From Candidatus Omnitrophota bacterium (lineage in GTDB: Bacteria > Ratteibacteria > UBA8468 > B48-G9 > JAFGKM01), in contig JAMWDI010000006.1 in the NCBI GenBank assembly GCA_023819375.1, positions 1 through 64,000 on the forward strand: a DNA stretch of 64,000 bases, read 5' to 3'. Every line of letters starts with the position of its first letter. Positions within the stretch are counted from its first letter, which is position 1. Below the pieces are notes generated by a model. It had not been told where the DNA came from. It searched no databases and saw only the letters and a program-made list of their open reading frames with translations. Positions 8,014 through 16,570 of this stretch are shown here, in pieces. The position numbers were made by a program, and so were the translations under genes.

Positions 8014-8662
8014 ATCTTTTAAACAACCCCTTCTTAAAAAAAATCTTTTTGATTTGGTTATTGGAAGTATTTTTATGTTTTTCCCTTTTATAAATTTCAT
8101 TTCTCTTGGATACATATATGAAAAATTGAGGGGAGGAATAATTCTTGAGAAAACAAAACTTAAATGGGATGAAAATTTTAAAAATTATTTTATTAAAGGT
8201 TTTTCCCTAACAGTATTATTTTTAGGTTACCTTTTTATTCCTTTGATTTTTCTTTTTTTAGGGATTGTCTTTATATCTATCCTTTCCGGTGGTAAAATCG
8301 TGTCTTTATTTTTGTTTAGAGGCGTGGTTTTAATTATTTTTTCTACTTTTAGTTTTTTGATTTCTCTTTATTTTCTTCTTTTCGGAATATGCGTTTATAT
8401 TGAAGAGAATTCCCTTAAAGCAGGATTTAGTTTACAAAAGATTCTTGACAGGATACTTCTAATACCAAAAGAGTATACAATTATTTACATAATAATTGTT
8501 GGACTTTTACTTTTCTCTATTTTTGCTCTTACACTTCTTTTTAATTGGATTACAGGTTTACTTTTTAGCCCCTTTTTATTTTTTTATGACCTTTTAGTTA
8601 TTTCAAATCTTCTAATTAAGTTTTATCCAAGAAAAGAGGTAAAAATTCAATTACCTTTTTAA
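7994..8662 (+). CDS. DUF4013-like integral membrane protein
   Basis: A 222-residue hydrophobic protein with about five membrane segments: roughly residues 22-45, 70-95, 105-130, 160-185 and 190-210. The N-terminus KQPLLKKNLFDLVIGS, the early segment PFINFISLGYIYEKLRGGI and the KLKWDENFKNYFIKG stretch resemble DUF4013, a family of polytopic membrane proteins of unknown role. It overlaps pdxJ by 20 bp and shares its strand, so it is probably co-transcribed; no functional link with vitamin B6 is known. The ATG has GAGAAG a few bases upstream. Function unknown. Confidence 0.65.
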   Translation: MRKKIIESFKQPLLKKNLFDLVIGSIFMFFPFINFISLGYIYEKLRGGIILEKTKLKWDENFKNYFIKGFSLTVLFLGYLFIPLIFLFLGIVFISILSGGKIVSLFLFRGVVLIIFSTFSFLISLYFLLFGICVYIEENSLKAGFSLQKILDRILLIPKEYTIIYIIIVGLLLFSIFALTLLFNWITGLLFSPFLFFYDLLVISNLLIKFYPRKEVKIQLPF

Positions 8663-8705
8663 TTTTTCGCTTTTTTTAAAAATTCTGAAAGGTCAATATT
8701 TTTAA

Positions 8706-8740
8706 CCAAATATCCAACTTAAAACTGTGTTGGTTTTTGG
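8706..8740. other. Imperfect hairpin in the 281-bp convergent gap between the DUF4013-like gene and tatC
   Basis: CCAAA (8706-8710) and CCAAC (8714-8718) can pair with TTTGG (8736-8740) and GTTGG (8729-8733), giving two 5-bp stems with a small internal bulge and a 10-nt loop. The site lies between two converging genes, where a terminator is expected, but no U-tract follows on either strand. The rest of 8663-8943 is AT-rich and shows no credible gene. Confidence 0.3.
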
Positions 8741-8943
8741 ATGGTAAATGAGAAACATTGAGAATAAAAAGATAATTTTAAAAACGTCGGATAAGAAATA
8801 TTATGTTAATTATGTTAACTTTTTTATTAATGGCAAAATTGGTTTTTTTTTTTATTTGTTCTGATTTTTTTAAAAAGTTTTAAAATTTGTTTATAAAAAA
8901 TTTATTAAAAATTTTTCTTAAATAAAATAATTTAACTCTTTAA

Positions 8944-9657
8944 TTATGAAGAACTTGTTTCAAAAAATTTTGAAAGAAAAATAGAAATTTCGTAAAGAAA
9001 AATTAATGGAATTGCAACAAAAGTTTGAGTAAAAATATCAGTTGTTGGAGTAATTAAAGCAGAAAGGATAAAAGAACCCAAAATTGCGAATTTCCTTTTT
9101 TCCTTTAAGAATTTGGATTTTACAAGTCCTATAGAAGCAAGTGAAGAAATAAAAACAGGCAAATTAAAAATAAAACCCATTGCAATTAAAAAAATAAAGA
9201 GGAAATTCAAATAACTATTAATGGAAATGAATGGCTTTATAATTCCTTTACCAAAAGAAAATAAAACACGTAAACCAAAAGGAATAATTATATAAAAAGC
9301 AAAAGACAATCCCAAAAGAAATAAAAAAGGGAAAAATATAAATAGGGTTTTGGCAATTTTTTTTTCTTTTTCTGTTAGACCTGGAGAAATAAATAAATAA
9401 ACTTGAATTAAAAAAAATGGCATTGTAAAAATGCTACCTGTAAAAGCACAAATTTTTAAAATAGATATGAATGGTTCAACAGGTTTTATAAAAACTGGTT
9501 GTTGTTGATATTTTTTGAGTGGATTTATAATATATAAAAGAATTTTATCTGAAAAAAAATAAGAAAAGATTAAACAAATAAGAAAAAAAGAGATTACATA
9601 AATAATTCTCTTCCTTAATTCTTCAAGATGTTCAATAAAACTTAAATCTTTTTCCAT
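8944..9657 (-). CDS. tatC: Twin-arginine translocase subunit TatC
   Basis: A 237-residue polytopic protein with the usual six membrane segments. The diagnostic N-terminus is SFIEHLEELRKRIIY, where the HLxELRxR motif and its Glu bind the twin-arginine signal. The first periplasmic loop contains FIKPVEPF, followed by FTMPFFLIQVYLFISPGL and the conserved Glu/Lys-rich cytosolic loop TEKEKKIAK. TatC is the receptor for folded RR-signal proteins. Its start overlaps the tatA stop by one base (TAATG), so the two are translationally coupled. It is the last gene of a minus-strand operon that also encodes an RR-signal protein and Fe-S proteins. Confidence 0.95.
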   Translation of the reverse strand: MEKDLSFIEHLEELRKRIIYVISFFLICLIFSYFFSDKILLYIINPLKKYQQQPVFIKPVEPFISILKICAFTGSIFTMPFFLIQVYLFISPGLTEKEKKIAKTLFIFFPFLFLLGLSFAFYIIIPFGLRVLFSFGKGIIKPFISINSYLNFLFIFLIAMGFIFNLPVFISSLASIGLVKSKFLKEKRKFAILGSFILSALITPTTDIFTQTFVAIPLIFLYEISIFLSKFFETSSS

Positions 9658-9830
9658 TATTCTTCTTTTTCTTCTTTACTTTCCTCAGATGTTCCCTCTT
9701 TCATGCCTTTTTTAAATTCTCCAAGTGCTTTTCCAAGCGCTCTTCCAATCTCAGGAAGTCTTTTAGCACCAAAAAGTAATAAGATTATAAAAAATATAAG
9801 GATAAGTTCAGGGGCTCCTATATTAAACAT
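9657..9830 (-). CDS. tatA: Sec-independent translocase subunit TatA/E
   Basis: A short gene of 57 codons. The protein begins [20 protein letters not shown], a single membrane helix, then has the Tat hinge [20 protein letters not shown] forming the amphipathic helix, and ends in an acidic tail rich in Glu and Lys (KEEKEE). Both the FG hinge and the [10 protein letters not shown] helix are hallmarks of TatA/TatE. It forms the protein-conducting oligomer that TatC recruits. A strong AAGGAGG lies inside the end of the upstream ferredoxin gene, which it overlaps by 8 bp; its stop overlaps the tatC start by one base. No tatB is visible, so TatA is probably bifunctional, as in minimal Tat systems. 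Confidence 0.95.
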   Translation of the reverse strand: MFNIGAPELILIFFIILLLFGAKRLPEIGRALGKALGEFKKGMKEGTSEESKEEKEE

Positions 9831-10407
9831 TTTCCCTCCTTTTTAATTTTTTTCTTTTTACGTCAATAATTTTGACTTTTATAGCAGATTCACCTATAAC
9901 AGGGCAATTTTGTTCACATTGTCCACAACCAACACATATTTTTTTATCTACAACAGGTTTTCCATTTATATTTTTATATACTGCTCCAACAGGACAAACT
10001 TCCATACAAACAAAACAAACTTTGTTTTCTAACCACACAAGACATTTTTTAGGATCAATTTCTGCATTTCCCATTTTAAATTCATTAAATTTTACATTTT
10101 CTATCGCACCTGTTGGACATACTTTTCCACATTCAAGGCATAAAATACATCCTTTTTCTCTTGGAATTATGTAAGGAGTTCCCCATTCAAGTATTCCTTT
10201 GTTTATTGGAACTGGTTTAAGACACTTTGTTGGACAGATTTTCACACATTTTCCACATCTTATACACATGTAAATAAAAAAATCTTCTTCAATAGCACCA
10301 GGTGGTCTTATAAACTGATTTTTTGGAGAAATTTTTATTTTATTTTTTCTTAAAAATAATAACCATCCCCCTACTCCAATAAATTTTAAAAATTCTTTTC
10401 TTTTCAT
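9823..10407 (-). CDS. NapG/MauM-like four-cluster ferredoxin, probable Tat substrate
   Basis: A 194-residue iron-sulfur protein. The N-terminus [19 protein letters not shown] resembles a twin-arginine signal with the first Arg replaced by Lys, and the hydrophobic stretch is short. Four [4Fe-4S] motifs follow: [22 protein letters not shown], a NapG-type split motif with a lone Cys then CFVCMEVC, and [11 protein letters not shown]. NapG/MauM proteins are periplasmic or membrane-attached electron carriers that work with a NapH-like membrane protein, encoded here immediately upstream with an ATGA overlap. Co-transcription with tatA and tatC supports export by Tat. The electron donor and acceptor are unknown; no nap reductase gene is nearby, so a nitrate role is not implied. 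Confidence 0.8.
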   Translation of the reverse strand: MKRKEFLKFIGVGGWLLFLRKNKIKISPKNQFIRPPGAIEEDFFIYMCIRCGKCVKICPTKCLKPVPINKGILEWGTPYIIPREKGCILCLECGKVCPTGAIENVKFNEFKMGNAEIDPKKCLVWLENKVCFVCMEVCPVGAVYKNINGKPVVDKKICVGCGQCEQNCPVIGESAIKVKIIDVKRKKLKRRENV

Positions 10408-11009
10408 CTTTTTAATTTTTTTATTTTATTTCTTAATTTTACCCCTATCAGATAATTTAAATAACCAAGAGGACATATATTATTGCACCAGAATCTCGGA
10501 ATTAAAATGCTTATGAAAATGATAAGCAAAAAAACCAATAACATTTTTTTAAATACTAAGGATCTCGTAATAATAACAAAAGGATCAAAAATCCAGAATA
10601 AAAAAGGTATTTTAACAAAATTTGAAATTAATGCTGTTAAAAGAATTCCAGAGAAAATAAGGATTTTTATTTTATGTAAAAAAATAGGATTTTTGATACG
10701 AATTTTCCATTTTTTTCTTAATAAAAGAATATTTGTAATATCAATAATTCCACCAACTGGGCATAACCAGTAACAGAAAAAATTGCCAAAGAGTATAAGC
10801 ATAAATAGTATAAAGAGAGATGGTAAAAGTAAAATTGAAAAATAGAGAGTTGATAGAGTTGTAAAGACTGTCATAAGAATATCCATTCTGAAAAACAAAT
10901 TTACAGGTAATTTTTCTGAAATGCCAAAACTGGTTTTTTTAAAAAAATAAAAGAACAAAAATATAAAAAATAACTGAGAAAAATATCTTTTTGTGAAGTT
11001 TTTATACAT
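10404..11009 (-). CDS. NapH-like membrane protein with two 4Fe-4S CxxxCP motifs
   Basis: A 201-residue protein with about four membrane helices (roughly residues 12-28, 58-82, 110-130 and 145-168). Two cytosol-side motifs of the NapH/RdxA/YccM type are present: CYWLCPVGGI near residue 79 and CNNICPLGYL near residue 173. NapH-family proteins pass electrons from quinol through these sites to the partner NapG-like ferredoxin. The two extra C-terminal ferredoxin motifs of full-length NapH are absent, so this is a short version. It overlaps the NapG-like gene by 4 bp and the DUF362 gene by 8 bp. Confidence 0.78.
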   Translation of the reverse strand: MYKNFTKRYFSQLFFIFLFFYFFKKTSFGISEKLPVNLFFRMDILMTVFTTLSTLYFSILLLPSLFILFMLILFGNFFCYWLCPVGGIIDITNILLLRKKWKIRIKNPIFLHKIKILIFSGILLTALISNFVKIPFLFWIFDPFVIITRSLVFKKMLLVFLLIIFISILIPRFWCNNICPLGYLNYLIGVKLRNKIKKLKR

Positions 11010-11895
11010 ATTTTATCTTTATTTTACTTAAATCCATTACTCCAAGGCCCATTTCTGCTGCATATCTTATGTGAGGAACCTGTTCAGGTTTTTTGTTTAA
11101 TAATGTAGTTCCATATGCATCAAGAGCAACTATATCTGTTCCACCTATAACCATATTCAATTCTTTTAATTCTCCCGGACCTTGAGGTCCTCTTGTTAAC
11201 ATAACTTTAATAGCATCAAGAATTATCAATTTGGTTTTAGGTAAAATATATTTTGTTATTTCAGCAATACATTTATGTAAATCAGTTCTATGGAAATATC
11301 CTCTATCTTTAACGATACCCATAAAATTTTTCATTGCTATTGTTACAACTCCGCCACTATGGACTTTTACAACTGGAACATCTATTAAGATATCACATTC
11401 ATAAACTTCTTTCAAAATTTCTGCTTCTTTTAAAACTTCACCTCCAATATTTACTGTAATCCATTCAACAGGAGGTTTCATTATTCCTCCTTCTCTTTCT
11501 ACAACTTCTTTTATTCCACTGACTGTATATGTTACATTCCAGGGATTGACCGGATTATCCATAACTATAATTTCTTTTGCACCTGCTTTTTTACATAATT
11601 TAACAATTGTGGCAACAACTTCTGGATTGGTATTGGCACATTGGTCAGGAGTTCTATTCCAGGCAATATTAGGTTTTATGACAACTTTATTTCCTCTTTT
11701 TACAAATTTACTAATCCCACCCATTGCTTCAATAACTTTTGTTGTAATTTCTGCAATATTTAAACCTTTTGCGGCATAGATTTCACTTTCCTTCTCTTCT
11801 GCAAAAGAGATGTTTTTGTTGTTCTTAAATAAATTTGATAAACTTAGACTTGTTAAAAACAAAAAACTTTTTTTAATAAATTCTCTTCTTTTCAT
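11002..11895 (-). CDS. DUF362 family protein with twin-arginine signal peptide
   Basis: A 297-residue protein. The start MKRREFIKKSFLFLTSLSL is a classic Tat signal (RRxFxK followed by a hydrophobic stretch), so the product should be exported folded. The mature part is DUF362: VVIKPNIAWNRTPDQCANTNP, AKEIIVMDN, CDILIDVPVVKVH, TIAMKNFMGIV and GGTDIVALDAYGTTLL. DUF362 proteins occur with ferredoxins in anaerobes; their reaction is unknown, and many carry Fe-S motifs that this one lacks. AAGGAG lies seven bases before the ATG. It is the first gene of the operon DUF362-NapH-NapG-tatA-tatC, which makes it the likeliest dedicated cargo of the encoded translocase. Confidence 0.82.
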   Translation of the reverse strand: MKRREFIKKSFLFLTSLSLSNLFKNNKNISFAEEKESEIYAAKGLNIAEITTKVIEAMGGISKFVKRGNKVVIKPNIAWNRTPDQCANTNPEVVATIVKLCKKAGAKEIIVMDNPVNPWNVTYTVSGIKEVVEREGGIMKPPVEWITVNIGGEVLKEAEILKEVYECDILIDVPVVKVHSGGVVTIAMKNFMGIVKDRGYFHRTDLHKCIAEITKYILPKTKLIILDAIKVMLTRGPQGPGELKELNMVIGGTDIVALDAYGTTLLNKKPEQVPHIRYAAEMGLGVMDLSKIKIKYV

Positions 11896-12119
11896 TTTAT
11901 TGCTCCTTTTTTAAGTTTTTCATTTTCAAATATTTAAATTTAATTAGTTAAAGTAATTTTTTAAAACAATCCCTTTTATATTTTATCACATAAAAAGCCA
12001 GGAAAAAATTTTTCTATTTTTTAAATTAAAAAAAAATCATTTTTGCTATCAAAAAACATAATGTTTTCAAATTTTTATTTTTAGTTTAGTAATAAAGAGT
12101 TTTTTATATAATTTACATG

Positions 12120-12171
12120 CCAGATTAAAAATCTTGTTTGTAAATCCAGATTAAAAATGTTGTTTGTAAAT
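12120..12171. repeat. Tandem direct repeat, two 26-bp units
   Basis: Positions 12120-12145 and 12146-12171 are identical except for one base (C or G at the 13th position of the unit). Each unit starts CCAGATTAAAAAT and ends TTGTTTGTAAAT. A degenerate partial third unit (AAGATTAAAAAA) follows. Two copies are too few for a CRISPR array and there is no spacer. Replication slippage is the simplest origin. Confidence 0.85.
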
Positions 12172-12275
12172 AAGATTAAAAAATTTTTTAAAAGGATGAA
12201 TTAATAAATGTTAAAATTAAAACTGGATAGAATAAGATTTAGTTGAGAAAAAAAGTTAAGAAGTTATTAATTTAA

Positions 12276-12711
12276 GAAGTTAATAACTTAAAAAGTGAGT
12301 AAGTTAAGAATTTCTGAATTTACAAATTAGTTAAGAAGTTAAGAACTTAGGAACTTGCGATTTTAAAATTTATTTATTAAATTTAATGGGAAGATTTTTA
12401 ATATGATTTTTTTATTGGTACGTTGAAAGAATTTTTTTCAAGTCTTTTTTACAGACTTAATTAAATCCGAGGTTTTTCAGTTGCTTATCCTACTTCTGGA
12501 AAGTGTTAATATTAATTTAATTCCATTACTCTTAATAGAGCACTCTACTCTTTTATTTGAATTTTTCCAAAAATTTTACTTTTGTTTTTTACCATAATTT
12601 AATTAATGGATAATCAAATGTGAAGTATCAAAACTTTACGGAAAATAATTATTTAGAAATATTTCAGATTAATAAGTTCTAAACTTATTAATTTCTTAAG
12701 TTATTAACTTC
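12276..12711. repeat. Inverted pair of a 16-bp near-palindrome and related GTTAAGAAGTTA words
   Basis: GAAGTTAATAACTTAA at 12276-12291 recurs exactly as its reverse complement at 12696-12711, about 400 bp away. The word is itself nearly palindromic (AAGTTA-A-TAACTT). Related words occur at 12255-12266 and 12330-12341. The ends do not look like transposon termini flanked by target duplications, and low complexity is a possible explanation. Confidence 0.5.
12668..12692 (-). other. Perfect 11-bp stem-loop 3' of ppdK
   Basis: ATTAATAAGTT (12668-12678), loop CTA, AACTTATTAAT (12682-12692): an all-paired stem made almost only of A-T pairs. It starts 33 bp downstream of the ppdK stop on the minus strand, where an mRNA 3' end is expected. 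There is no U-run after it, so it is a possible mRNA-stabilising or terminating hairpin and not a canonical intrinsic terminator. Confidence 0.35.
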
Positions 12712-12724
12712 ATAACTTATTAAC

Positions 12725-15409
12725 TTATTTACTTGTATATTCAATTTTCAGCCTTTCCTCAATTGCTGCTTGTGCTGCTGCTAATTTAGCAATAGGAATT
12801 CTATATGGAGAGCAGGATACATAATTCATCCCTACTCTATGACAGAATTTTACACTTTCAGGATCTCCTCCATGTTCTCCACAAATACCTACTTCAAGAT
12901 TTGGATTTGCTTTTTTCCCTTTTTCAATCCCGATTTTTATAAGTTGTCCAACTCCTTCTTGATCAAGTGTCATAAATGGGTCATCTTTAAGAATTTTTTT
13001 CTCAAGATAATAGAATAGAAATTTTCCCACGTCATCTCTACTAAAACCAAGTGTCATTTGGGTTAAATCGTTGGTTCCGAAGGAAAAGAAATCAGCCTCT
13101 TTGGCAATTTCATCAGCAGTTAAAGCAGCACGAGGAACTTCAATCATAGTTCCAACCATATATTTAATTTTAATTCCATATTCTGCCATTACTTTTTCTG
13201 CAACTCTTACAACTATTTCTTTTTGATGTTTAAATTCTTCAACATTACCAACAAGGGGTATCATTATTTCTGGTATAACTGTTTTACCTTCTTTTGCAAG
13301 TTCACACGCTGCTTCCATAATCGCTCTTACTTGCATTTCAGTGATCTCTGGATATGTGATTCCAAGACGGCAACCTCTATGACCAAGCATTGGGTTGAAT
13401 TCATGGAGTTGTTCTACTCTTTCAAGTATTTTTTCTTTTTCTTTTATTTTTTCTGGATCTTCTCCTCTTTCTTTCATTAAGGCAATTTCAACCATTAACT
13501 CTTCTCTTTTTGGTAAAAATTCATGAAGTGGTGGGTCAAGGGTTCTTATTATTACAGGGTATCCTTCCATTTCTCTGAATAAACCAATAAAATCTTCTTT
13601 TTGGAATGGTAGAAGTTTATCAAGGGCTTTTCTTCTTTCTTCTTCTGTTTTTGCCATAATCATTTCAATAACAAAGGGTAATCTTTCAGGAGCGAAAAAC
13701 ATATGTTCTGTTCTGCAAAGACCTATTCCCTCTGCTCCAAATTCTCTTGCTTTTTTTGCATCTCTCGGAATGTCAGCATTTGCTCTAACACCAAGTTTTC
13801 TAAATTCATCAACCCATTCCATTAAAATTTTAAATTCTCCTGTTATTCCTGCTTCAATTGTTGGGACCTGTCCAATAATAACATTTCCTGTTCCGCCATC
13901 AATCGTAATCCAATCTCCTTCCTTTAATTCTTTATCTTTAATTTTCATTATTCCTTTTTCCTCATCTATTTGAATTTCTCCACAACCAACAACGCATGGT
14001 TTACCCATCCCCCTGGCTACAACTGCTGCATGTGAAGTCATCCCTCCTCTACTTGTTAAAATTCCTTTTGCAACTGCCATACCATGAATATCATCCGGGC
14101 TTGTTTCTTCTCTTACAAGAATAACAGGTTCAGTTTTACCAAGTTTTTCTGCCTTATCTGCTGTAAAAACAATTTTCCCACTTACAGCCCCAGGAGATGC
14201 AGGAAGTCCTTTAGCAACAGGTTCAACTTTTGCTTTTGGATCAATTATTGGATGAAGAAGTTGGTCAATCTGCGATGGTTCAACTCTCATTATTGCTTCC
14301 TCTTTTGTTATTAACCCTTCTTTTACCATATCAACTGCTATTTTAACTGCTGCTAAAGGTGTTCTTTTTCCAGTTCTTGTTTGAAGCATATATAATTTGC
14401 CTCTTTCTATTGTAAATTCAAAATCCTGGACATCTCTATAATGTTTTTCAAGTTTTTCTGTGATTTCCTTTAATTGCTTATAAACTTCTGGCATTTCTTT
14501 TTCAAGTTCACTGATTGGTTTAGGAGTTCTTATCCCAGCAACAACATCTTCTCCTTGTGCATTTGTAAGGTATTCGCCATAAAATTCTTTTTCTCCAGTT
14601 GATGGATTTCTTGTAAATCCGACTCCTGTTCCAGAATCATTACCCATGTTTCCAAAAACCATAGTTACAATATTGACTGCAGTTCCAAGGTCATCAGGTA
14701 TTTTGTTTAGTTTTCTATAAGTTATTGCTCTTGGGTTATTCCATGATTCAAAGACAGCATTTATTGCCTTTTTAAGTTGAAACATCGGATCTTGCGGAAA
14801 ATCTTCGCCTGTTTTTTCTTTATAAATCTTTTTAAATTTTTCAACAATTTCTTTTAAACTTTCCGCATCTAAATCAGCATCATAATGAACCCCTTTTTCT
14901 TTTTTCTTTTCCTCAAGTATCTTTTCGAATTCATTTTTATCTATTCCCATAACAACATTTCCAAACATCTGTATAAATCTTCTATATGCATCATAAGCAA
15001 ATCTTTCGTTTTGAGTACTTTCTGCTAAGCCTTTGACCGATTCATCATTCAAACCAAGGTTTAAAATTGTATCCATCATACCTGGCATAGAGTATTTGGC
15101 ACCTGATCTAACAGAAACAAGTAGGGGATTTTTAGGATCACCAAATTTTTTACCTGTTACTTTTTCAAGTTTTTTCAAATATTTTTTTAATTCTTCATCA
15201 AAATCTTCTGGAAGTTTTTTATTGTTTTGATAATAATACCTGCAAACCTCTGTTGTGATTGTGAAACCAGGAGGAACAGGTATTCCTGCATTTGTCATTT
15301 CTGCAAGCCCAGCACCTTTACCGCCGAGCAAATCTTTCATTTCTCCAGTTCCTTCTGCTTTTCCTTCTCCAAAGAAATAAATATATTTTTTCTTTTTTGC
15401 TCTTGCCAT
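12725..15409 (-). CDS. ppdK: Pyruvate, phosphate dikinase
   Basis: An 894-residue enzyme, the usual family length, that reversibly interconverts pyruvate, ATP and phosphate with PEP, AMP and PPi. The N-terminal nucleotide-binding domain contains LGGKGAGLAEM and SVRSGAKYSMPGMMDTILNL. The swivelling phosphohistidine domain has GGMTSHAAVVARGMGKPCVVG with the catalytic His. The C-terminal PEP/pyruvate barrel shows GLCRTEHMFF, GHRGCRLGITYPE, FSFGTNDLTQMTLGFSRDD and CGEHGGDPESVKFCHRVGMN with the active-site Cys. It may serve glycolysis or gluconeogenesis in a PPi-based energy economy. It has its own near-consensus promoter and an AAGGAGG ribosome-binding site, so it is probably transcribed independently of the oxidoreductase gene upstream. 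Confidence 0.98.
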   Translation of the reverse strand: MARAKKKKYIYFFGEGKAEGTGEMKDLLGGKGAGLAEMTNAGIPVPPGFTITTEVCRYYYQNNKKLPEDFDEELKKYLKKLEKVTGKKFGDPKNPLLVSVRSGAKYSMPGMMDTILNLGLNDESVKGLAESTQNERFAYDAYRRFIQMFGNVVMGIDKNEFEKILEEKKKEKGVHYDADLDAESLKEIVEKFKKIYKEKTGEDFPQDPMFQLKKAINAVFESWNNPRAITYRKLNKIPDDLGTAVNIVTMVFGNMGNDSGTGVGFTRNPSTGEKEFYGEYLTNAQGEDVVAGIRTPKPISELEKEMPEVYKQLKEITEKLEKHYRDVQDFEFTIERGKLYMLQTRTGKRTPLAAVKIAVDMVKEGLITKEEAIMRVEPSQIDQLLHPIIDPKAKVEPVAKGLPASPGAVSGKIVFTADKAEKLGKTEPVILVREETSPDDIHGMAVAKGILTSRGGMTSHAAVVARGMGKPCVVGCGEIQIDEEKGIMKIKDKELKEGDWITIDGGTGNVIIGQVPTIEAGITGEFKILMEWVDEFRKLGVRANADIPRDAKKAREFGAEGIGLCRTEHMFFAPERLPFVIEMIMAKTEEERRKALDKLLPFQKEDFIGLFREMEGYPVIIRTLDPPLHEFLPKREELMVEIALMKERGEDPEKIKEKEKILERVEQLHEFNPMLGHRGCRLGITYPEITEMQVRAIMEAACELAKEGKTVIPEIMIPLVGNVEEFKHQKEIVVRVAEKVMAEYGIKIKYMVGTMIEVPRAALTADEIAKEADFFSFGTNDLTQMTLGFSRDDVGKFLFYYLEKKILKDDPFMTLDQEGVGQLIKIGIEKGKKANPNLEVGICGEHGGDPESVKFCHRVGMNYVSCSPYRIPIAKLAAAQAAIEERLKIEYTSK

Positions 15410-15440
15410 TGAATCCTCCTTGTAAAATATTAAGGTAATA

Positions 15441-15469
15441 ATTATAAAAAAATTTATGGATTATGTCAA
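15441..15469 (-). promoter_or_regulatory. Consensus sigma70 promoter of ppdK
   Basis: On the minus strand TTGACA (15469-15464) is followed after exactly 17 bp by TATAAT (15446-15441). Both hexamers match the consensus perfectly. The expected start point, near 15434, leaves a leader of about 25 bases that contains AAGGAGGA seven bases before the ppdK ATG. It is the clearest promoter in the window and suggests strong, simple expression. Confidence 0.85.
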
Positions 15470-15495
15470 AACTTAAATATCGAAAAGGTTACTCT

Positions 15496-16548
15496 TTAAA
15501 GTTCTACTTTCATAATTTTTTTCTTTTTGTAGGATTGATATGCTTTTTCCATAACTTCAAGAATGTGTAAAGCATTTTCCCAGTTATTTATTTCTGGTTC
15601 TTTCCCTTTTAGAATACAATCAGCAAAATATTCTGTTTCCGCAGTGTAAGGATTTATCTTTTCAAATTCAATTTCTTTAAATTCCCTAATTACATCTTTA
15701 CTTTGAATAGCATCATAACCACTTTCTCCAAGACCGAAAATACCTTCCATTTTACCACCAACGCTTTGTCCTATTGTTCCTTCTGTTAAAATTGCACCTT
15801 TACTTCCATAAATTTCTAATCTTGTCTTACTTGCTTCGTCAGGGATGCAAAAGAAACAATCAATAGTTGCATGAGTACCTTTTGAAAATTCAATCAATGT
15901 TGTAGAAGAATCCTCAACTTTGTAGTTATGAACCTGTGTATTTACTATTGCTGAAATATATTTAATTTTATCATCAATAAAAAATTCAAGAAGGTCGTAT
16001 AAATGGGTTGCCATATCAATTAAACTACCACCACCCCCTTTGCTTGGAATTTGACGCCATGCCCCTTTGATTGGTGGATACCAACAGGAAAGTTGTCCCC
16101 TCATATAGACTACTTTTCCAAGTTTTCCTTCTTTAATTAAATCTTTTATTTTTCTATGTGCTCCATGAAATTTCATCATATATCCTTCTTGTAAATAAAC
16201 TCCATTCTTTCTACAAATTTTTACTGCTTCTTTACCTTCTTTTAAATTTTTACACAAGGGTTTTTCGCATAAAATATGTTTTCCATTTTCAGCACACATT
16301 TTTATATGTTTTAAATGTAAATAAACTGGTGTGGCAATATAAACAGCATCAATTTCTGGATCTTTTACCAGATCTTTTTCCTTTTCATAATACTTTGGTA
16401 TATTAAATTTTTGAGCAATTTCCTTTGCGTTAACAATATCCATAACGGCTATAACTTGAAGATTTTTTGCTTCTAACATCCCCGGGATTGTCCTTCTTGT
16501 CGCTATTCCACCTGCTCCAATAACACCAAATCTTACTTTTTTTTCCAT
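15496..16548 (-). CDS. Gfo/Idh/MocA family sugar or inositol dehydrogenase
   Basis: A 350-residue NAD(P)-dependent oxidoreductase. The N-terminal Rossmann fold shows FGVIGAGGIATRRTIPGM, and the family's catalytic Lys lies in CEKPLCKN near residue 96. The C-terminal alpha/beta domain has GGSLIDMATHLYDLLEFF, placing the conserved Asp and His of the active site. Members oxidise sugars, inositols or UDP-sugars. AGGGGG precedes the start. It lies 22 bp after the DegT aminotransferase gene; such a pair typically oxidises a ring hydroxyl to a ketone and transaminates it, or runs the reverse for degradation. The substrate cannot be read from sequence. Confidence 0.88.
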   Translation of the reverse strand: MEKKVRFGVIGAGGIATRRTIPGMLEAKNLQVIAVMDIVNAKEIAQKFNIPKYYEKEKDLVKDPEIDAVYIATPVYLHLKHIKMCAENGKHILCEKPLCKNLKEGKEAVKICRKNGVYLQEGYMMKFHGAHRKIKDLIKEGKLGKVVYMRGQLSCWYPPIKGAWRQIPSKGGGGSLIDMATHLYDLLEFFIDDKIKYISAIVNTQVHNYKVEDSSTTLIEFSKGTHATIDCFFCIPDEASKTRLEIYGSKGAILTEGTIGQSVGGKMEGIFGLGESGYDAIQSKDVIREFKEIEFEKINPYTAETEYFADCILKGKEPEINNWENALHILEVMEKAYQSYKKKKIMKVEL

Positions 16549-16570
16549 TTTGCCCCCTGCTTTTTAATTT

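Larger units (their letters stand above)
11896..12724. other. 829-bp AT-rich intergenic region without a credible gene
   Basis: This is the longest gene-free stretch in the window, lying between the start of the DUF362 gene and the end of ppdK. It is extremely AT-rich, with no reading frame of convincing composition on either strand. It contains a 26-bp tandem duplication, many irregular copies of words such as GTTAAGAAGTTA, an inverted pair of a 16-bp word, and a perfect 11-bp stem-loop near ppdK. A promoter for the Tat operon should lie at its left end; only weak -10-like boxes are seen there. Confidence 0.7.

Noticed and set aside
8798-8881. A 27-codon open frame (MLIMLTFLLM...) in the gap before tatC
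   Set aside because: Hydrophobic composition expected of poly-T/A DNA, no ribosome-binding site, no recognisable family.
9823-11009. Periplasmic nitrate reductase (nap) operon
   Set aside because: Only NapG/NapH-like proteins are present; no NapA, NapB or molybdenum cofactor gene is seen, so nitrate reduction is not supported.
12120-12171. CRISPR-like repeat
   Set aside because: Two adjacent units without spacers and no cas gene nearby.
12440-12458. Hairpin AAGTCT-loop-AGACTT in the AT-rich intergenic region
   Set aside because: Only 6 bp of stem, no U-tract on either side and far from any gene end.
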